DNA from: Deltaproteobacteria bacterium | GTDB lineage: Bacteria > Myxococcota_A > Polyangia > Haliangiales > Haliangiaceae | Reading direction: 5' to 3' | Assembly (NCBI GenBank): GCA_020630875.1 | Contig: JAHDIH010000010.1 | Coordinates: forward strand, 1-64,000 | DNA: 64,000 nucleotides | Shown: positions 53,265-62,439 of the stretch, in pieces | Layout: each line of letters starts with the position of its first letter | How positions within the stretch are numbered: the stretch's first letter is position 1 | Position numbers and translations under genes: made by a program | The notes under the pieces: model-generated | Seen by the model: the letters and a program-made list of their open reading frames with translations, nothing else | Told to the model about the DNA's origin: nothing | Database searches by the model: none

Positions 53265-54509
53265 TCACGAATTGTCAGCTGTGAACCTAGCTACAAAAAA
53301 CGCATCCGCATTGTCTACGTGCGGCCATGTGCGGGACGTCTCCACTAGGCTGTAACGAGGATAACCTTCAAGGAACCAATCGACCACCTCACCTGTCTCG
53401 CGCCCAGTGAAAGAGCAGACCGAGTAAACAATATGCGGTGGGGAGAGCTGAGCCGCAGCGGCAAGAAGCGACTTCTGTAAGGACGCCATACTTTCTATTA
53501 GTTCTGATCCCTCATTCCACTTTTTCTCAGGTTGCCGCCGAATAACGCCTAACCCACTACAAGGTGCGTCAATTAACACCACATCGTATGGCACCGCAGT
53601 CTCATAATTTTGCAAATCTGAACACACCATTTCGCTTGGACGTGTGCCAAGTCTCAATGCGGTTTCACTCAGCAGTTTCAATTGCGTTTCAGAGTTGTCC
53701 AATGCGGTCACGGCATCAACCCCGGCCTCGAGCAGCTGAAAGGTCTTCCCTCCGTTCCCAGCACACGCGTCTAGAACGTGGCTGTCTTTCCCAAACTTCA
53801 ATGCAAAGTTTCCCACGGTCTGAGACCCAAAGTCTTGTACGGACCAGTGTCCTTCCTGAAAAGCTTTGTGCCTGTGGACCGCCCCAACGTTTTTGACAAG
53901 TAGCGCATTCCCCCTTACCTCTTCCACCGACGCACCGAGCGCTTCGAGCCCCTGGACGACCTCAGGCGCAGTGGTCTTTTGGGAGTTAACGCGCAACCAA
54001 ATGCCAGGCCTCGCGGCAAAGCCAGCAGCGGCTTTTTCCAAAGCATCGCCATCGAAATATTGCTTTATCTCTCGAAAAATCCATGATGGCAGAGAATTCT
54101 GTTGGGCCAGAGTCAGTTGCGTCACATCAAATTGAGAACACGATCGAATTACCGCATTAACGAAACCCGCAACTTGTTTACCAAATCGCACTTTAGCAAT
54201 TTCCACATACTCATTGGTTACGGCATGAAGAGGGGTCCTCGTGAAACGTGTCTCGTAGCCCGCCACCAACAAAAGGTTGCGAATCATCTGACTGTTTTTC
54301 TTAAACTTCCCTGCTGTCACGCTATTAAGTATTTTTTCGAGACAAAGCTTATTTCTGATGGTGCCGTAGCAAAGATCGGTGACCTTTGCTCTCCGGTCTA
54401 ACTCTACCACTTTTAGATGTTTATCAATTAACGGCTTCAGTCTCTGCGGAGAGCTGGTCCATTCATTGAGTATTTTCAGGCTGTCAGTCCGCGCGGAGTC
54501 AATCGCCAA
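53265..54509 (-). CDS. rsmB: 16S rRNA m5C967 methyltransferase
   Basis: A 414-residue RsmB/Sun protein. The NusB-like N-terminal domain (LDRRAKVTDLCYGTIRNK) is followed by the SAM-binding fold (HVLDACAGNGGKTFQLLE), motif IV DAPCSGLGVIRR with the first active cysteine, and motif VI YSVCSF with the second. It starts at TTG and overlaps the fmt stop by 11 bases. Confidence 0.96.
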   Translation of the reverse strand: MAIDSARTDSLKILNEWTSSPQRLKPLIDKHLKVVELDRRAKVTDLCYGTIRNKLCLEKILNSVTAGKFKKNSQMIRNLLLVAGYETRFTRTPLHAVTNEYVEIAKVRFGKQVAGFVNAVIRSCSQFDVTQLTLAQQNSLPSWIFREIKQYFDGDALEKAAAGFAARPGIWLRVNSQKTTAPEVVQGLEALGASVEEVRGNALLVKNVGAVHRHKAFQEGHWSVQDFGSQTVGNFALKFGKDSHVLDACAGNGGKTFQLLEAGVDAVTALDNSETQLKLLSETALRLGTRPSEMVCSDLQNYETAVPYDVVLIDAPCSGLGVIRRQPEKKWNEGSELIESMASLQKSLLAAAAQLSPPHIVYSVCSFTGRETGEVVDWFLEGYPRYSLVETSRTWPHVDNADAFFVARFTADNS

Positions 54510-55419
54510 AACGATCTCCGACCGAGATTTTTGCCCCCCTCAAGTAGTCACTAGCAGCTACGCGTTTTCGCCCGGGCGCTTGAATCTCTCGAATCTCTAT
54601 AGCGTCGCTGCCGCATGCAACGATTAGACGCTCATCTGCTTGCATTATGGTCCCTGGACTACCGCTTGATTCAACAACTAAGGGAGCAAATAGTTTGTGC
54701 GCGCTGCCAGCCAAGTTTGCTTGCGCTCCGGGCCAAGGATCAACCCCTCTCATGCGAGCCGAAACCTCTGTAGCTGGCAAATTCCAGTCCACTTGCCCTT
54801 CGGACTTTTCAAGCATCGACGCAAGTGTAGCTTGGTCATGATCTTGAGCGATAAACTCAGCGGTCCCTTCTTCAAGTTTTCGAAGCGATTCCACCAAGGC
54901 ATCGGCGCCAATCTCTGCCAATTTGTTGAACATGGTGGAGCTTGTATCGATCGGAGAAATGCCGCACGTTTTTTGGAGCATTACGGGCCCAGTATCTAGT
55001 CCTTCTTCCAGTCGCATAATCGAAACACCTGTCACATCGTCACCATTCATCACAGCACGTTGTATGGGAGCGGCTCCTCGATACTTTGGAAGTAAAGAGG
55101 CGTGCACGTTCAGGCACCCGTGAGGAAACGCTTCCAGCACGCCAAGAGGGAGAATCCGTCCGTACGCCACCACAACCCCAACATCAGCGTTTTGCTCCAC
55201 ACAAAGCTTAGCAAAGCTTCCGTCACGAACTTTCTTCGGTTGCACCAACGGGAGACCTAACTCAGTTGCAGCGATCGCCACTGCGGGCATTTGTAATTTC
55301 TTTCCGCGGCCTTTAGGCCTCGATGGCTGAGACACCACCAACGCCACCTCGTGATGCTTCTGAACTTCGACTAACGATTTAGCCGCGAATTCGGGCGAAC
55401 CCATGAATACTATGCGCAT
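54499..55419 (-). CDS. fmt: Methionyl-tRNA formyltransferase
   Basis: A 306-residue enzyme that formylates the initiator Met-tRNA. MRIVFMGSPEFAAKSLVEV, VVAYGRILP, NVHASLLPKYRGAAPIQRAV (with the Asn, His and Arg of the active site) and EEGLDTGPVMLQ are typical. The C-terminal domain (RMRGVDPWPGAQANLAG) binds the tRNA. The def gene usually found beside fmt is not in this window. Confidence 0.97.
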   Translation of the reverse strand: MRIVFMGSPEFAAKSLVEVQKHHEVALVVSQPSRPKGRGKKLQMPAVAIAATELGLPLVQPKKVRDGSFAKLCVEQNADVGVVVAYGRILPLGVLEAFPHGCLNVHASLLPKYRGAAPIQRAVMNGDDVTGVSIMRLEEGLDTGPVMLQKTCGISPIDTSSTMFNKLAEIGADALVESLRKLEEGTAEFIAQDHDQATLASMLEKSEGQVDWNLPATEVSARMRGVDPWPGAQANLAGSAHKLFAPLVVESSGSPGTIMQADERLIVACGSDAIEIREIQAPGRKRVAASDYLRGAKISVGDRFGD

Positions 55420-55464
55420 TTATCCAAAGCTCGCAAAGATCAAAGGACGACGCAATAACAAACG

Positions 55465-57204
55465 TCAATCAAGATTCTCTCGGTACTTTTTGGCCAATTC
55501 AACGTCGGTGAGTACCGAGTGAGCCTCAACAGTAACTTCTTGAATCTCTTGTAGTTCGTCTTTAAACGTTTCCCTAACACTCGACTCAAACTGCGCGGGA
55601 GAAAACCTGCGAAGGGAACGCTGCAAGGCCAAGTCAATGTCAGCAGTACTTGCGCCAGCTTCCACCCCTAACACAGCGAAGTAATCTCCATCGTAGATAT
55701 GGAGTAGCTTCTCCTTAATTTGCTGCTCTTCGATTTCAGCGAGCCTTGTCGAGTCGAAAGAATGTGCATCTTGAATCGCCCCAATGCCAAGCACGCAAAT
55801 TCCGTAGACCAAACGATCAAAAGAGCCTTTCGCTATTCCGGTTTCCTCGAGGATTACACTTCTTGGTTTTCCGGCTCGAATCAGCCCTAGTGCTTCTCTC
55901 TGTTGTGAATTTAGACTCGCTACGCGAATGAGTTCTTCGTACCTGTCAGGGGTACGAATGGCAATAAAGAGGTCTTCTTCCCCAACAAAATTGGACGCCT
56001 CTTCAGTGTTAAGCTTACGATTTACCCCCTCGATAATTAGCGCTAGTGGGTGCTTCTCTATGACTACCGACTCCTCGCTACCTGGACTGTCCTCGATCTC
56101 ATATTTGCCTCGTCCCCAACTGAACACTGAATAAATAATCTCTTCCACATGGCGACGAATCGCTGGCAGCAGCTCAGCCTGCGTAATCAGATTTCGAGAG
56201 ACCATCACTTCGCCAAAGCGCATCCCCTGCTCTACAGACTTTGAACGACAAACATCGTTTTGTTCTTGGTTAATCTTTCCTTCACGGTAAAGCAAATCTC
56301 CTAGCCTATCATGAGGAAGTGTTGACATAGCAAAAGTGGGAACGCCGTTGACGCAGGTGACGACCTTCCGAACGTCGTCCCTTATGAAGCGAACTTTGCA
56401 CGTCAAATTAGCCAAAGCCACCTGCGCAAGAATCGCAGCGGCATCGCTTTTTCCTCGCACGATGGTCCCACTCATTGCGACTCCCCCCAGGCGCTCTTCT
56501 ATCTCGGGCTCTTCGCTTGGCAGCGTTAACCCCAAATCAATGTCGGCGCTGTAACTAACGCCGGTATCTATCGTTGGCGGACGGTTGGGAAACAGGTTTT
56601 GCGAGACCCGCTTCATCTGGTCTCTCACACGTTGACCTACCGACTCCTCACCAGTCAGGTCGATCTCCAAGGATTGAGGTGAAACAGCTTCTGACATAAC
56701 GCTATTCTTCGCTTTTAAAACGAAGGTACTTTCGCGGGGCTCCGGTGCCGGAGCTTCAACCGGTTCCTGGATTGCAGCCTCCATGCCTTGCTCCCCCAGC
56801 GACGCGATGGCATCAGTAACAAACTCATCGATGGCGCTTTCCACTAACCCATCTAGCTTTGCGACGCCACTTTGTCCTAATGCAAAAAATAACGCGTTGG
56901 CGCTCACGGGGCGATTAATGAAAGCGTCTACCCCCTTGGAAGAAACATCGAGTGGCGTTCTGAACACCCCTTCCGTATCGGCGATGTATACTACTGGCAC
57001 TTGACCAAAACGTTGCCTTAGATCGGAAACGAGCGGCTCTAAGTTCTCGCACTCCGCCACCACTACCCCATCCGGACTTTTTTCGCAGTCCGTCCCCCAT
57101 TCGTTCACTAGCTTTGTCTCACAACTGGCACCGCGGGACCGAACTACGTCAGTCAGCATTTCTGCATCTTTGGCATCGGCTACTATTAAAAAGTGTGGCG
57201 GCAC
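55465..57204 (-). CDS. DUF4388 protein with receiver-like N-domain and J-like C-domain
   Basis: A 579-residue soluble protein. The N-terminal ~110 residues resemble a pseudo-receiver fold (LIVADAKDAEMLTDVVRSRG, VPVVYIADTEGVF, INRPVSANALFFALG). A PATAN/DUF4388-type region with LGDLLYREGKINQEQND and RHVEEIIYSVFSWGRGKYEI is in the middle. The C-terminal ~80 residues (GDYFAVLGVEAGASTADIDL, YRENLD) look like a J domain without HPD. DUF4388 proteins act in signalling and motility in Myxococcota. GTG start. It lies between priA and fmt, which may be chance. Confidence 0.8.
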   Translation of the reverse strand: MPPHFLIVADAKDAEMLTDVVRSRGASCETKLVNEWGTDCEKSPDGVVVAECENLEPLVSDLRQRFGQVPVVYIADTEGVFRTPLDVSSKGVDAFINRPVSANALFFALGQSGVAKLDGLVESAIDEFVTDAIASLGEQGMEAAIQEPVEAPAPEPRESTFVLKAKNSVMSEAVSPQSLEIDLTGEESVGQRVRDQMKRVSQNLFPNRPPTIDTGVSYSADIDLGLTLPSEEPEIEERLGGVAMSGTIVRGKSDAAAILAQVALANLTCKVRFIRDDVRKVVTCVNGVPTFAMSTLPHDRLGDLLYREGKINQEQNDVCRSKSVEQGMRFGEVMVSRNLITQAELLPAIRRHVEEIIYSVFSWGRGKYEIEDSPGSEESVVIEKHPLALIIEGVNRKLNTEEASNFVGEEDLFIAIRTPDRYEELIRVASLNSQQREALGLIRAGKPRSVILEETGIAKGSFDRLVYGICVLGIGAIQDAHSFDSTRLAEIEEQQIKEKLLHIYDGDYFAVLGVEAGASTADIDLALQRSLRRFSPAQFESSVRETFKDELQEIQEVTVEAHSVLTDVELAKKYRENLD

Positions 57205-57241
57205 GCCTGTAGTATGCCCGACTCAGAAGGTCTTCGCTAAC

Positions 57242-59590
57242 TTACAGCGCCGAAAGCGGATCTACATCTACGGTAACCCGTACGCCTGGAAATTCTGCAC
57301 CTCGCACCGCCACAAGTACACGACGCAGCGAGCCACGGTCGGCACTCACAAGCCACAAGTGCCAGCGGTATTTCCCTCGCAAACGAGACAGTGGCGCGGG
57401 CGCAGGGCCAAGCAAACGTAACTCGCTAGAAGCTAAGCGAGCCGCAACGCCACGGGCGGCTTGCTGAACCGCATGTTCACTCACTCCGTCAAATCGAATG
57501 GCAGCAGTATGGCCATAAGGCGGGTACCCCAACGCTTCACGTCGCTGGAGCTCTTTCTCGTAAAAGCCTTCGTAATCATGATGGCTCGCCATTGCGACCG
57601 CGGGAGAGGAAGAACGATACGCTTGTACCACAACCTTGCCTGGCCTATCTCCTCGTCCTGCTCGTCCAGAAACCTGAAGAAGCAATTGGAACGTTTTCTC
57701 AGTTGCTCGAAAGTCGGGAAGTGAAAGCCCCATATCCGCACACAAAACTCCCACCAAAGTAACCGCGGGGAAGTCGTGGCCTTTCGCAATCATTTGAGTA
57801 CCGATAAGAATATCGATTTCGCGATTTCTCATGCGCGACACAATACTTTCGATACGCTTCAGTGAAGAAGTGTCGCGATCAAGTCTTGCTACCTTTGCTT
57901 CCGGAAAAAGAGACTCAATTTCTATTTCTAGTTTTTCCGTGCCCACGCCCCTTTCAATTACGCCTTCACTATCGCCACAACTTTTGCATGATTGCCGCGC
58001 CTTCTCATGGAAGCCACAGTAGTGACAAGAGAACAAATCTTGACGCTTATGCTTGGTTAGCGAAACCGCGCAATTTTCGCACTCCACATGGCTTCCGCAA
58101 GACTTACAGAAGAGAAATGTAGAGTACCCCCTGCGGTTGAGAAACAACACCACTTGTTCCCCGCGCTCTAAGGTGTCTTTGATAGCGACAGAAAGGGGCG
58201 ACGAAAGAAACGACGACTTATCAGGTTGGTACGTCTTCAAATCCACTACTTCCACGCTAGGAAGTACGTTCCCAGTCGGTCGTTCGGTAAGCTTTAGCAG
58301 TTGGTGTTTGCCGCGCTCTGCGGCGAAATAGGTTTCCACGCTAGGGGAAGCCGACCCCAGGACGCAAGCGGCCCCCTCCCTTTTCGCTCGAACTAACGCT
58401 ACGGAACGCGCGTGGTAGTGTACGCCATCATCTTGCTTAAACGAGCCGTCATGCTCTTCGTCTACCACAATAATCCCCAGATTTGACACTGGTGCGAATA
58501 TTGCTGACCGCGCTCCTACCGCAATGCGCGCTTTCCCTTGCTGCAGTCTCCGCCACTCATCGAAACGTTGCCTTGGAGTCAACCCACTGTGGAGCACCGC
58601 AACTTGCGGGCCAAATCGCTCTCGAAATCGAGAAGCTAGCTGTGGAGTCAGAGATATTTCCGGAACCAAGACAATAGCACCTTGTTCTTTGGACAGCGCC
58701 ACTGCAATGGCAGCCAAGTACACCTCGGTTTTCCCAGACCCAGTGATCCCATGCAGCAAAAATGAAGCAAACCCGCCGAAAGACGAAGCGATGGAGTCTG
58801 CTGCGAACTGCTGCTCACTCGTGAGCTTGGGCGGCACAGAAAGTGGCTCCCCGACACGTTCGCCTTCACCAGTCATGGCTTCAGTTACCAGAGTGGCCAG
58901 CCCTAAATCCAACAGCAGTCTTCCGTGACTACGGTTTGTTCCTTTGAACTCAACCCTTTCAGATTTTAGTCTTTCAAAAAGCTTTAGTTTTGCCGGCTTG
59001 CGGGCGAATTCTGGAGGAGGAGGAAGTGCCTTAGCGGACACTGCAATCTCAAGAAACTCGCGAGTTTTAACCTTAACTCCTCTTTGCGCAACCACACGAT
59101 TGAAGGTAACAACCCCCGCGGTCTGCAGCGCCCCCAGTTCCGAAGCACTAACTTTTGCAAGCCTTAGCAAATCCTTCTTTCGGATTGCTCCTTGCTGCAA
59201 TTCAGACAAGACCCGCAAAGCAACGTCGCCGGTGCCTTCCGTAGCACCTATTTGCACATAGACCTCGTACTTGTCATTAGACGCTGGCGGAAGGCCCAAC
59301 CGAATACTTTCCCCTGGAGGTGCCTCGTAATACTTAGCGACCCACAGGCAAAGACCTAGTACTTCCGAGCTCATCGCTGAGTCCTTAACGCTGCTGATTC
59401 TACGCAGCTTAAATTTGGACTCGCTAGCTTCGGCGCTAGCGCGAACGACGACCCCTGTAGCAAACCTCCCCCCGAGCGGCACTACTACCCTATCACCGAC
59501 CTTAGCCCGCCCTTCTTTGTCTGGCAGATAACTTAAAAGCGTGGGGAGCGGCCCTAGAACAGCTACTTCCCAAACCCAAGGTTCACCCAT
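57242..59590 (-). CDS. priA: Primosomal protein N' (replication restart helicase)
   Basis: A 782-residue superfamily 2 helicase. The N-terminal 3'-OH DNA-binding domain is followed by Walker A (GITGSGKTEVYL), DEEHDGSFKQDD, zinc-binding cysteines (CKSCGSHVECENC, CHYCGF, CKSCGD) and motif V/VI (QMIAKGHDFP, QVSGRAGRGDRPG). It overlaps galU by 8 bases from the ATG (TTG one codon earlier is possible). Confidence 0.97.
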   Translation of the reverse strand: MGEPWVWEVAVLGPLPTLLSYLPDKEGRAKVGDRVVVPLGGRFATGVVVRASAEASESKFKLRRISSVKDSAMSSEVLGLCLWVAKYYEAPPGESIRLGLPPASNDKYEVYVQIGATEGTGDVALRVLSELQQGAIRKKDLLRLAKVSASELGALQTAGVVTFNRVVAQRGVKVKTREFLEIAVSAKALPPPPEFARKPAKLKLFERLKSERVEFKGTNRSHGRLLLDLGLATLVTEAMTGEGERVGEPLSVPPKLTSEQQFAADSIASSFGGFASFLLHGITGSGKTEVYLAAIAVALSKEQGAIVLVPEISLTPQLASRFRERFGPQVAVLHSGLTPRQRFDEWRRLQQGKARIAVGARSAIFAPVSNLGIIVVDEEHDGSFKQDDGVHYHARSVALVRAKREGAACVLGSASPSVETYFAAERGKHQLLKLTERPTGNVLPSVEVVDLKTYQPDKSSFLSSPLSVAIKDTLERGEQVVLFLNRRGYSTFLFCKSCGSHVECENCAVSLTKHKRQDLFSCHYCGFHEKARQSCKSCGDSEGVIERGVGTEKLEIEIESLFPEAKVARLDRDTSSLKRIESIVSRMRNREIDILIGTQMIAKGHDFPAVTLVGVLCADMGLSLPDFRATEKTFQLLLQVSGRAGRGDRPGKVVVQAYRSSSPAVAMASHHDYEGFYEKELQRREALGYPPYGHTAAIRFDGVSEHAVQQAARGVAARLASSELRLLGPAPAPLSRLRGKYRWHLWLVSADRGSLRRVLVAVRGAEFPGVRVTVDVDPLSAL

Positions 59591-60452
59591 CAATCAGTTT
59601 TCGAAGTGCGGGAACCAGCCGACTTTTTAATTCAGGTCTGAGGAGCGCATATCTCACGTTAGCCAGAATAAACCCAGCCACATCTCCGGCGTCAAGCCTC
59701 TCGCCAACCATCTCCACAGCATCTAGTCCCCTAGAACGTGCAAGAACGTCAAGCGCATCTGTTAGTTGCAACTCACCACCGACTCCGGGGGTAAGCTCTG
59801 CAAGGAGCGGCCAAATTTCGGCGGGGAGTACGTAGCGGCCAATTATTGCTAAGTCGCTAGGAGCGTCTTGTGGTGCGGGCTTTTCGACAAGAGAACTGAC
59901 TTGCCAAGGGCCATCTGGCGCCAACTCTTTGGGAGCAACCATCCCGTATTTGCTCGAGTCCTTCTTGTCGATTCTCACCACACCGATGCAACCGCGACCG
60001 CTAGTTTCGAAGTGTTCCATCATATCCCCGATCGCGGGCGATTCAGAACAAACAAGATCGTCTCCGAGAAGAACTGCCACGGGTTCGCCCGCAGCCACTG
60101 GTGCAGCGCAAGCGACCGCGTGCCCCAACCCAAGCGGACGTTTTTGCCGAACAGAAACAATCTCAACGTCCTCTGTCAACCAGCGCAGTTTCTCAAGCTC
60201 TTCGCTTTTACCTTTGGCAGTAAGTGCCGCCTCTAGCTCGACGTTATGATCGAAATGGTTTTCTATCGATGGTTTGTTGCGACCGTTTACTATTACCACT
60301 CGTTTTATGCCAGCCTTCACGCACTCTTCGATATTGAGTTCAACGGTAGGACGGTCAACGATGGGTAGCATTTCCTTGGGAATGCTTTTCGTGACTGGCA
60401 GAAAACGTGTGCCCAATCCAGCTGCGGGGATTACCGCCGTGCGGACTTTCAT
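59583..60452 (-). CDS. galU: UTP-glucose-1-phosphate uridylyltransferase
   Basis: A 289-residue nucleotidyltransferase making UDP-glucose. VIPAAGLGTRFLPVTKSIPK is the nucleotide-binding loop, EMLPIVDRPTVELNIEECVK and VNGRNKPSIENHFD the active-site region, LLGDDLVC the metal-binding area. The ATG overlaps the preceding lipoprotein stop (ATGA); an upstream start (60461) is less likely. Confidence 0.96.
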   Translation of the reverse strand: MKVRTAVIPAAGLGTRFLPVTKSIPKEMLPIVDRPTVELNIEECVKAGIKRVVIVNGRNKPSIENHFDHNVELEAALTAKGKSEELEKLRWLTEDVEIVSVRQKRPLGLGHAVACAAPVAAGEPVAVLLGDDLVCSESPAIGDMMEHFETSGRGCIGVVRIDKKDSSKYGMVAPKELAPDGPWQVSSLVEKPAPQDAPSDLAIIGRYVLPAEIWPLLAELTPGVGGELQLTDALDVLARSRGLDAVEMVGERLDAGDVAGFILANVRYALLRPELKSRLVPALRKLIDG

Positions 60453-61915
60453 TGAGTGCATGGCTGTATATCAGCAGCTAGTCGTGGGGACAGTTCGTGA
60501 TTCCAGTTTGCGGGATCCGCATCAAAGTTGTTTAGCGTCACGATACCTCGTACGGAAACGCAAGCTCCTTGAACAGGCGTGAACGGCGTGGCGCCGGTGG
60601 TCCAATCGTAGATGTCATCGTCGACAAACAGCTCCGTGCCAGCCACACCGATAGTGAAACCGCTACCAGCTGCCGCATTCACAATCGGTCCTTCTAACTC
60701 TACCAATGCACTTTCAAAAGCAGCTCCCATCGTAACGTCACGAACCACGGGGATTGTAGCCCCAGAAATAATCGCGGGATTCGAAAGCGTGTCTGTACTG
60801 GGTACAATGGTTGGTGGGTTCGTAATTTCAGAAAGACCTTTGAACTTGATGAATTTTCCGTTTACCGACACTCGACGTCCTATCTCAATCTCTGGCGGAA
60901 GCGTTTTACTGCTGTTTTGATAAATGAACAGGCCGTTGTGGGGAGTGTCTACAATCGGATAATTTTGAACGTAGAAGCTGCTGCCTTTCACCGCAGTAAC
61001 AACACCATCAATGGCGACCAAGGTATCCTCTGGAACCGCATCACTTTGAACTCCCGACACCGTTTCATTAGTGAAACAAGCCTGAACGGTCTCTTGACAT
61101 GAGAAGTCAGCGCAATCCGAGAAACCATCCTTGTCGTTGTCTTCCATATCCATGCAGTCCCCAATCGCTTCATTGGCGAGGCAGTTTGTCGAAGCTGCTC
61201 CGATATCAGCCGCGGTTCGCGGAATAATCTTGTAGGAGAAGAAGTAGTCGATGATACCCGTAATCGAAGCTACGCAATCATCTTGTGCAAGGCTGTCCAC
61301 CGATGTAAGCGACGACTGCAGCTCCAATGGCCCTGTGATAAACGCACGTTTTTGATCTTCGACATCTCCAGTTGGCGTCCCGAACAACCGGACGTCGTTT
61401 ACGGTCACCAACACACCTTCCCACGTTTCCAGCATTGCTTCGTCCGCAATCTCTTCGAGAGTCAGAATATGCGGGGCAGGAACGGTACCGTCGCCAACCT
61501 TAGTCACGGTGATCGCACCATTTTGAGGAGGACTAATTTCCGTGAGGGTTCGACCGCTGGTATCTGCAGTGAGTGCGAACTCTATTTTCTCGCCCCCTTC
61601 TAGGTCTACCAAATCTCCAACGGAGATCGATGCAGCTTCGGTGCCTCGAAGAAACACAAACACTCCAGAGTTGGCGCCACCTTCCGGCTCCATCACGTAA
61701 ATTCCACCAGTACGGTCGCCATACGTGTCGATTGCAACTACCACAACACCACGTACCGTCACAGCAGTATTCGGTGGCATAGAATCACTTTGGATCTCTT
61801 GGATGGTTAAGTCGTCACTGACGTTCCCGCCGCCAGCATCAACATCGCCTGAAGGAGTATTGGAGCTACTACGGCAACCAAGAAACAAGACCAGAGACAA
61901 CAATAAAAAACGCAT
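60449..61915 (-). CDS. Surface lipoprotein with two duplicated beta domains
   Basis: A 488-residue lipoprotein. Signal MRFLLLSLVLFLGC with lipobox FLGC. Two halves start with the same phrase, IQSDSMPPNTAVTVRGVVV (near residue 43) and VQSDAVPEDTLVAIDGVVT (near 290), so the domain is duplicated. The beta-strand pattern resembles OB-like repeats found in front of secreted nucleases. Between them lies CMDMEDNDKDGFSDCADFSC, a Myxococcota-style Cys/Asp-rich calcium-like motif. No nuclease domain is attached. It is coupled to galU and follows the rplQ terminator. Confidence 0.8.
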   Translation of the reverse strand: MRFLLLSLVLFLGCRSSSNTPSGDVDAGGGNVSDDLTIQEIQSDSMPPNTAVTVRGVVVVAIDTYGDRTGGIYVMEPEGGANSGVFVFLRGTEAASISVGDLVDLEGGEKIEFALTADTSGRTLTEISPPQNGAITVTKVGDGTVPAPHILTLEEIADEAMLETWEGVLVTVNDVRLFGTPTGDVEDQKRAFITGPLELQSSLTSVDSLAQDDCVASITGIIDYFFSYKIIPRTAADIGAASTNCLANEAIGDCMDMEDNDKDGFSDCADFSCQETVQACFTNETVSGVQSDAVPEDTLVAIDGVVTAVKGSSFYVQNYPIVDTPHNGLFIYQNSSKTLPPEIEIGRRVSVNGKFIKFKGLSEITNPPTIVPSTDTLSNPAIISGATIPVVRDVTMGAAFESALVELEGPIVNAAAGSGFTIGVAGTELFVDDDIYDWTTGATPFTPVQGACVSVRGIVTLNNFDADPANWNHELSPRLAADIQPCTQ

Positions 61916-61960
61916 GAAGGTTCATACCCAGTGACCTGCCCACATGCAAATCAGTTTTTA

Positions 61961-61992
61961 CAAAAACAAAAAACCCTCGCCGAAGCGAGGGT
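61961..61992 (-). terminator. Rho-independent terminator of the alpha operon
   Basis: On the minus strand, ACCCTCGC, tetraloop TTCG, GCGAGGGT, followed by TTTTTTGTTTTTG. It lies 22 bases after the rplQ stop. Confidence 0.92.
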
Positions 61993-62013
61993 CTGAATCA
62001 CCGTCGTTAGGTG

Positions 62014-62427
62014 CTAGCTGTTAGTTACAAGCTCGATGTACGCCATCTTTGCGGCGTCGCCTTTTCGAAATCGAGTTTTGAGTACGCGAGTGTAGCCTCC
62101 GGGCCTTCCTTTAAAAGTAGGACCTACGTCACTGAACAGCATGTCTAGAACCCGTTGTTGCTTGCAAACCCGCTGTGCCATGCGTTTGGCATGCACAAGC
62201 TTTACTCGTTCTTCTGCGGTCCTGCTGTCAGGTTTCTTCTGAGCGATTTCCGCCACGTTCACAGCCCAAGTAATTGTCTTTTCAGCAATCCCACGCAGCT
62301 CCTTCGCTTTTGCCTCTGTGGTCTCAATACGGCCATGCTCGATGAGCGAAGCAACCATGTTTGAGAACATTGCTTTTCGATGCGAGGAGTTACGTCCAAG
62401 CTTTCTTCCACTTTTTTGATGTCGCAT
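62014..62427 (-). CDS. rplQ: 50S ribosomal protein L17
   Basis: A 137-residue protein: [20 protein letters not shown], then [20 protein letters not shown] and [20 protein letters not shown] are L17 throughout. It follows rpoA by 12 bases and is the last gene before a strong terminator. Confidence 0.98.
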   Translation of the reverse strand: MRHQKSGRKLGRNSSHRKAMFSNMVASLIEHGRIETTEAKAKELRGIAEKTITWAVNVAEIAQKKPDSRTAEERVKLVHAKRMAQRVCKQQRVLDMLFSDVGPTFKGRPGGYTRVLKTRFRKGDAAKMAYIELVTNS

Positions 62428-62439
62428 TTTCTTATTTCC

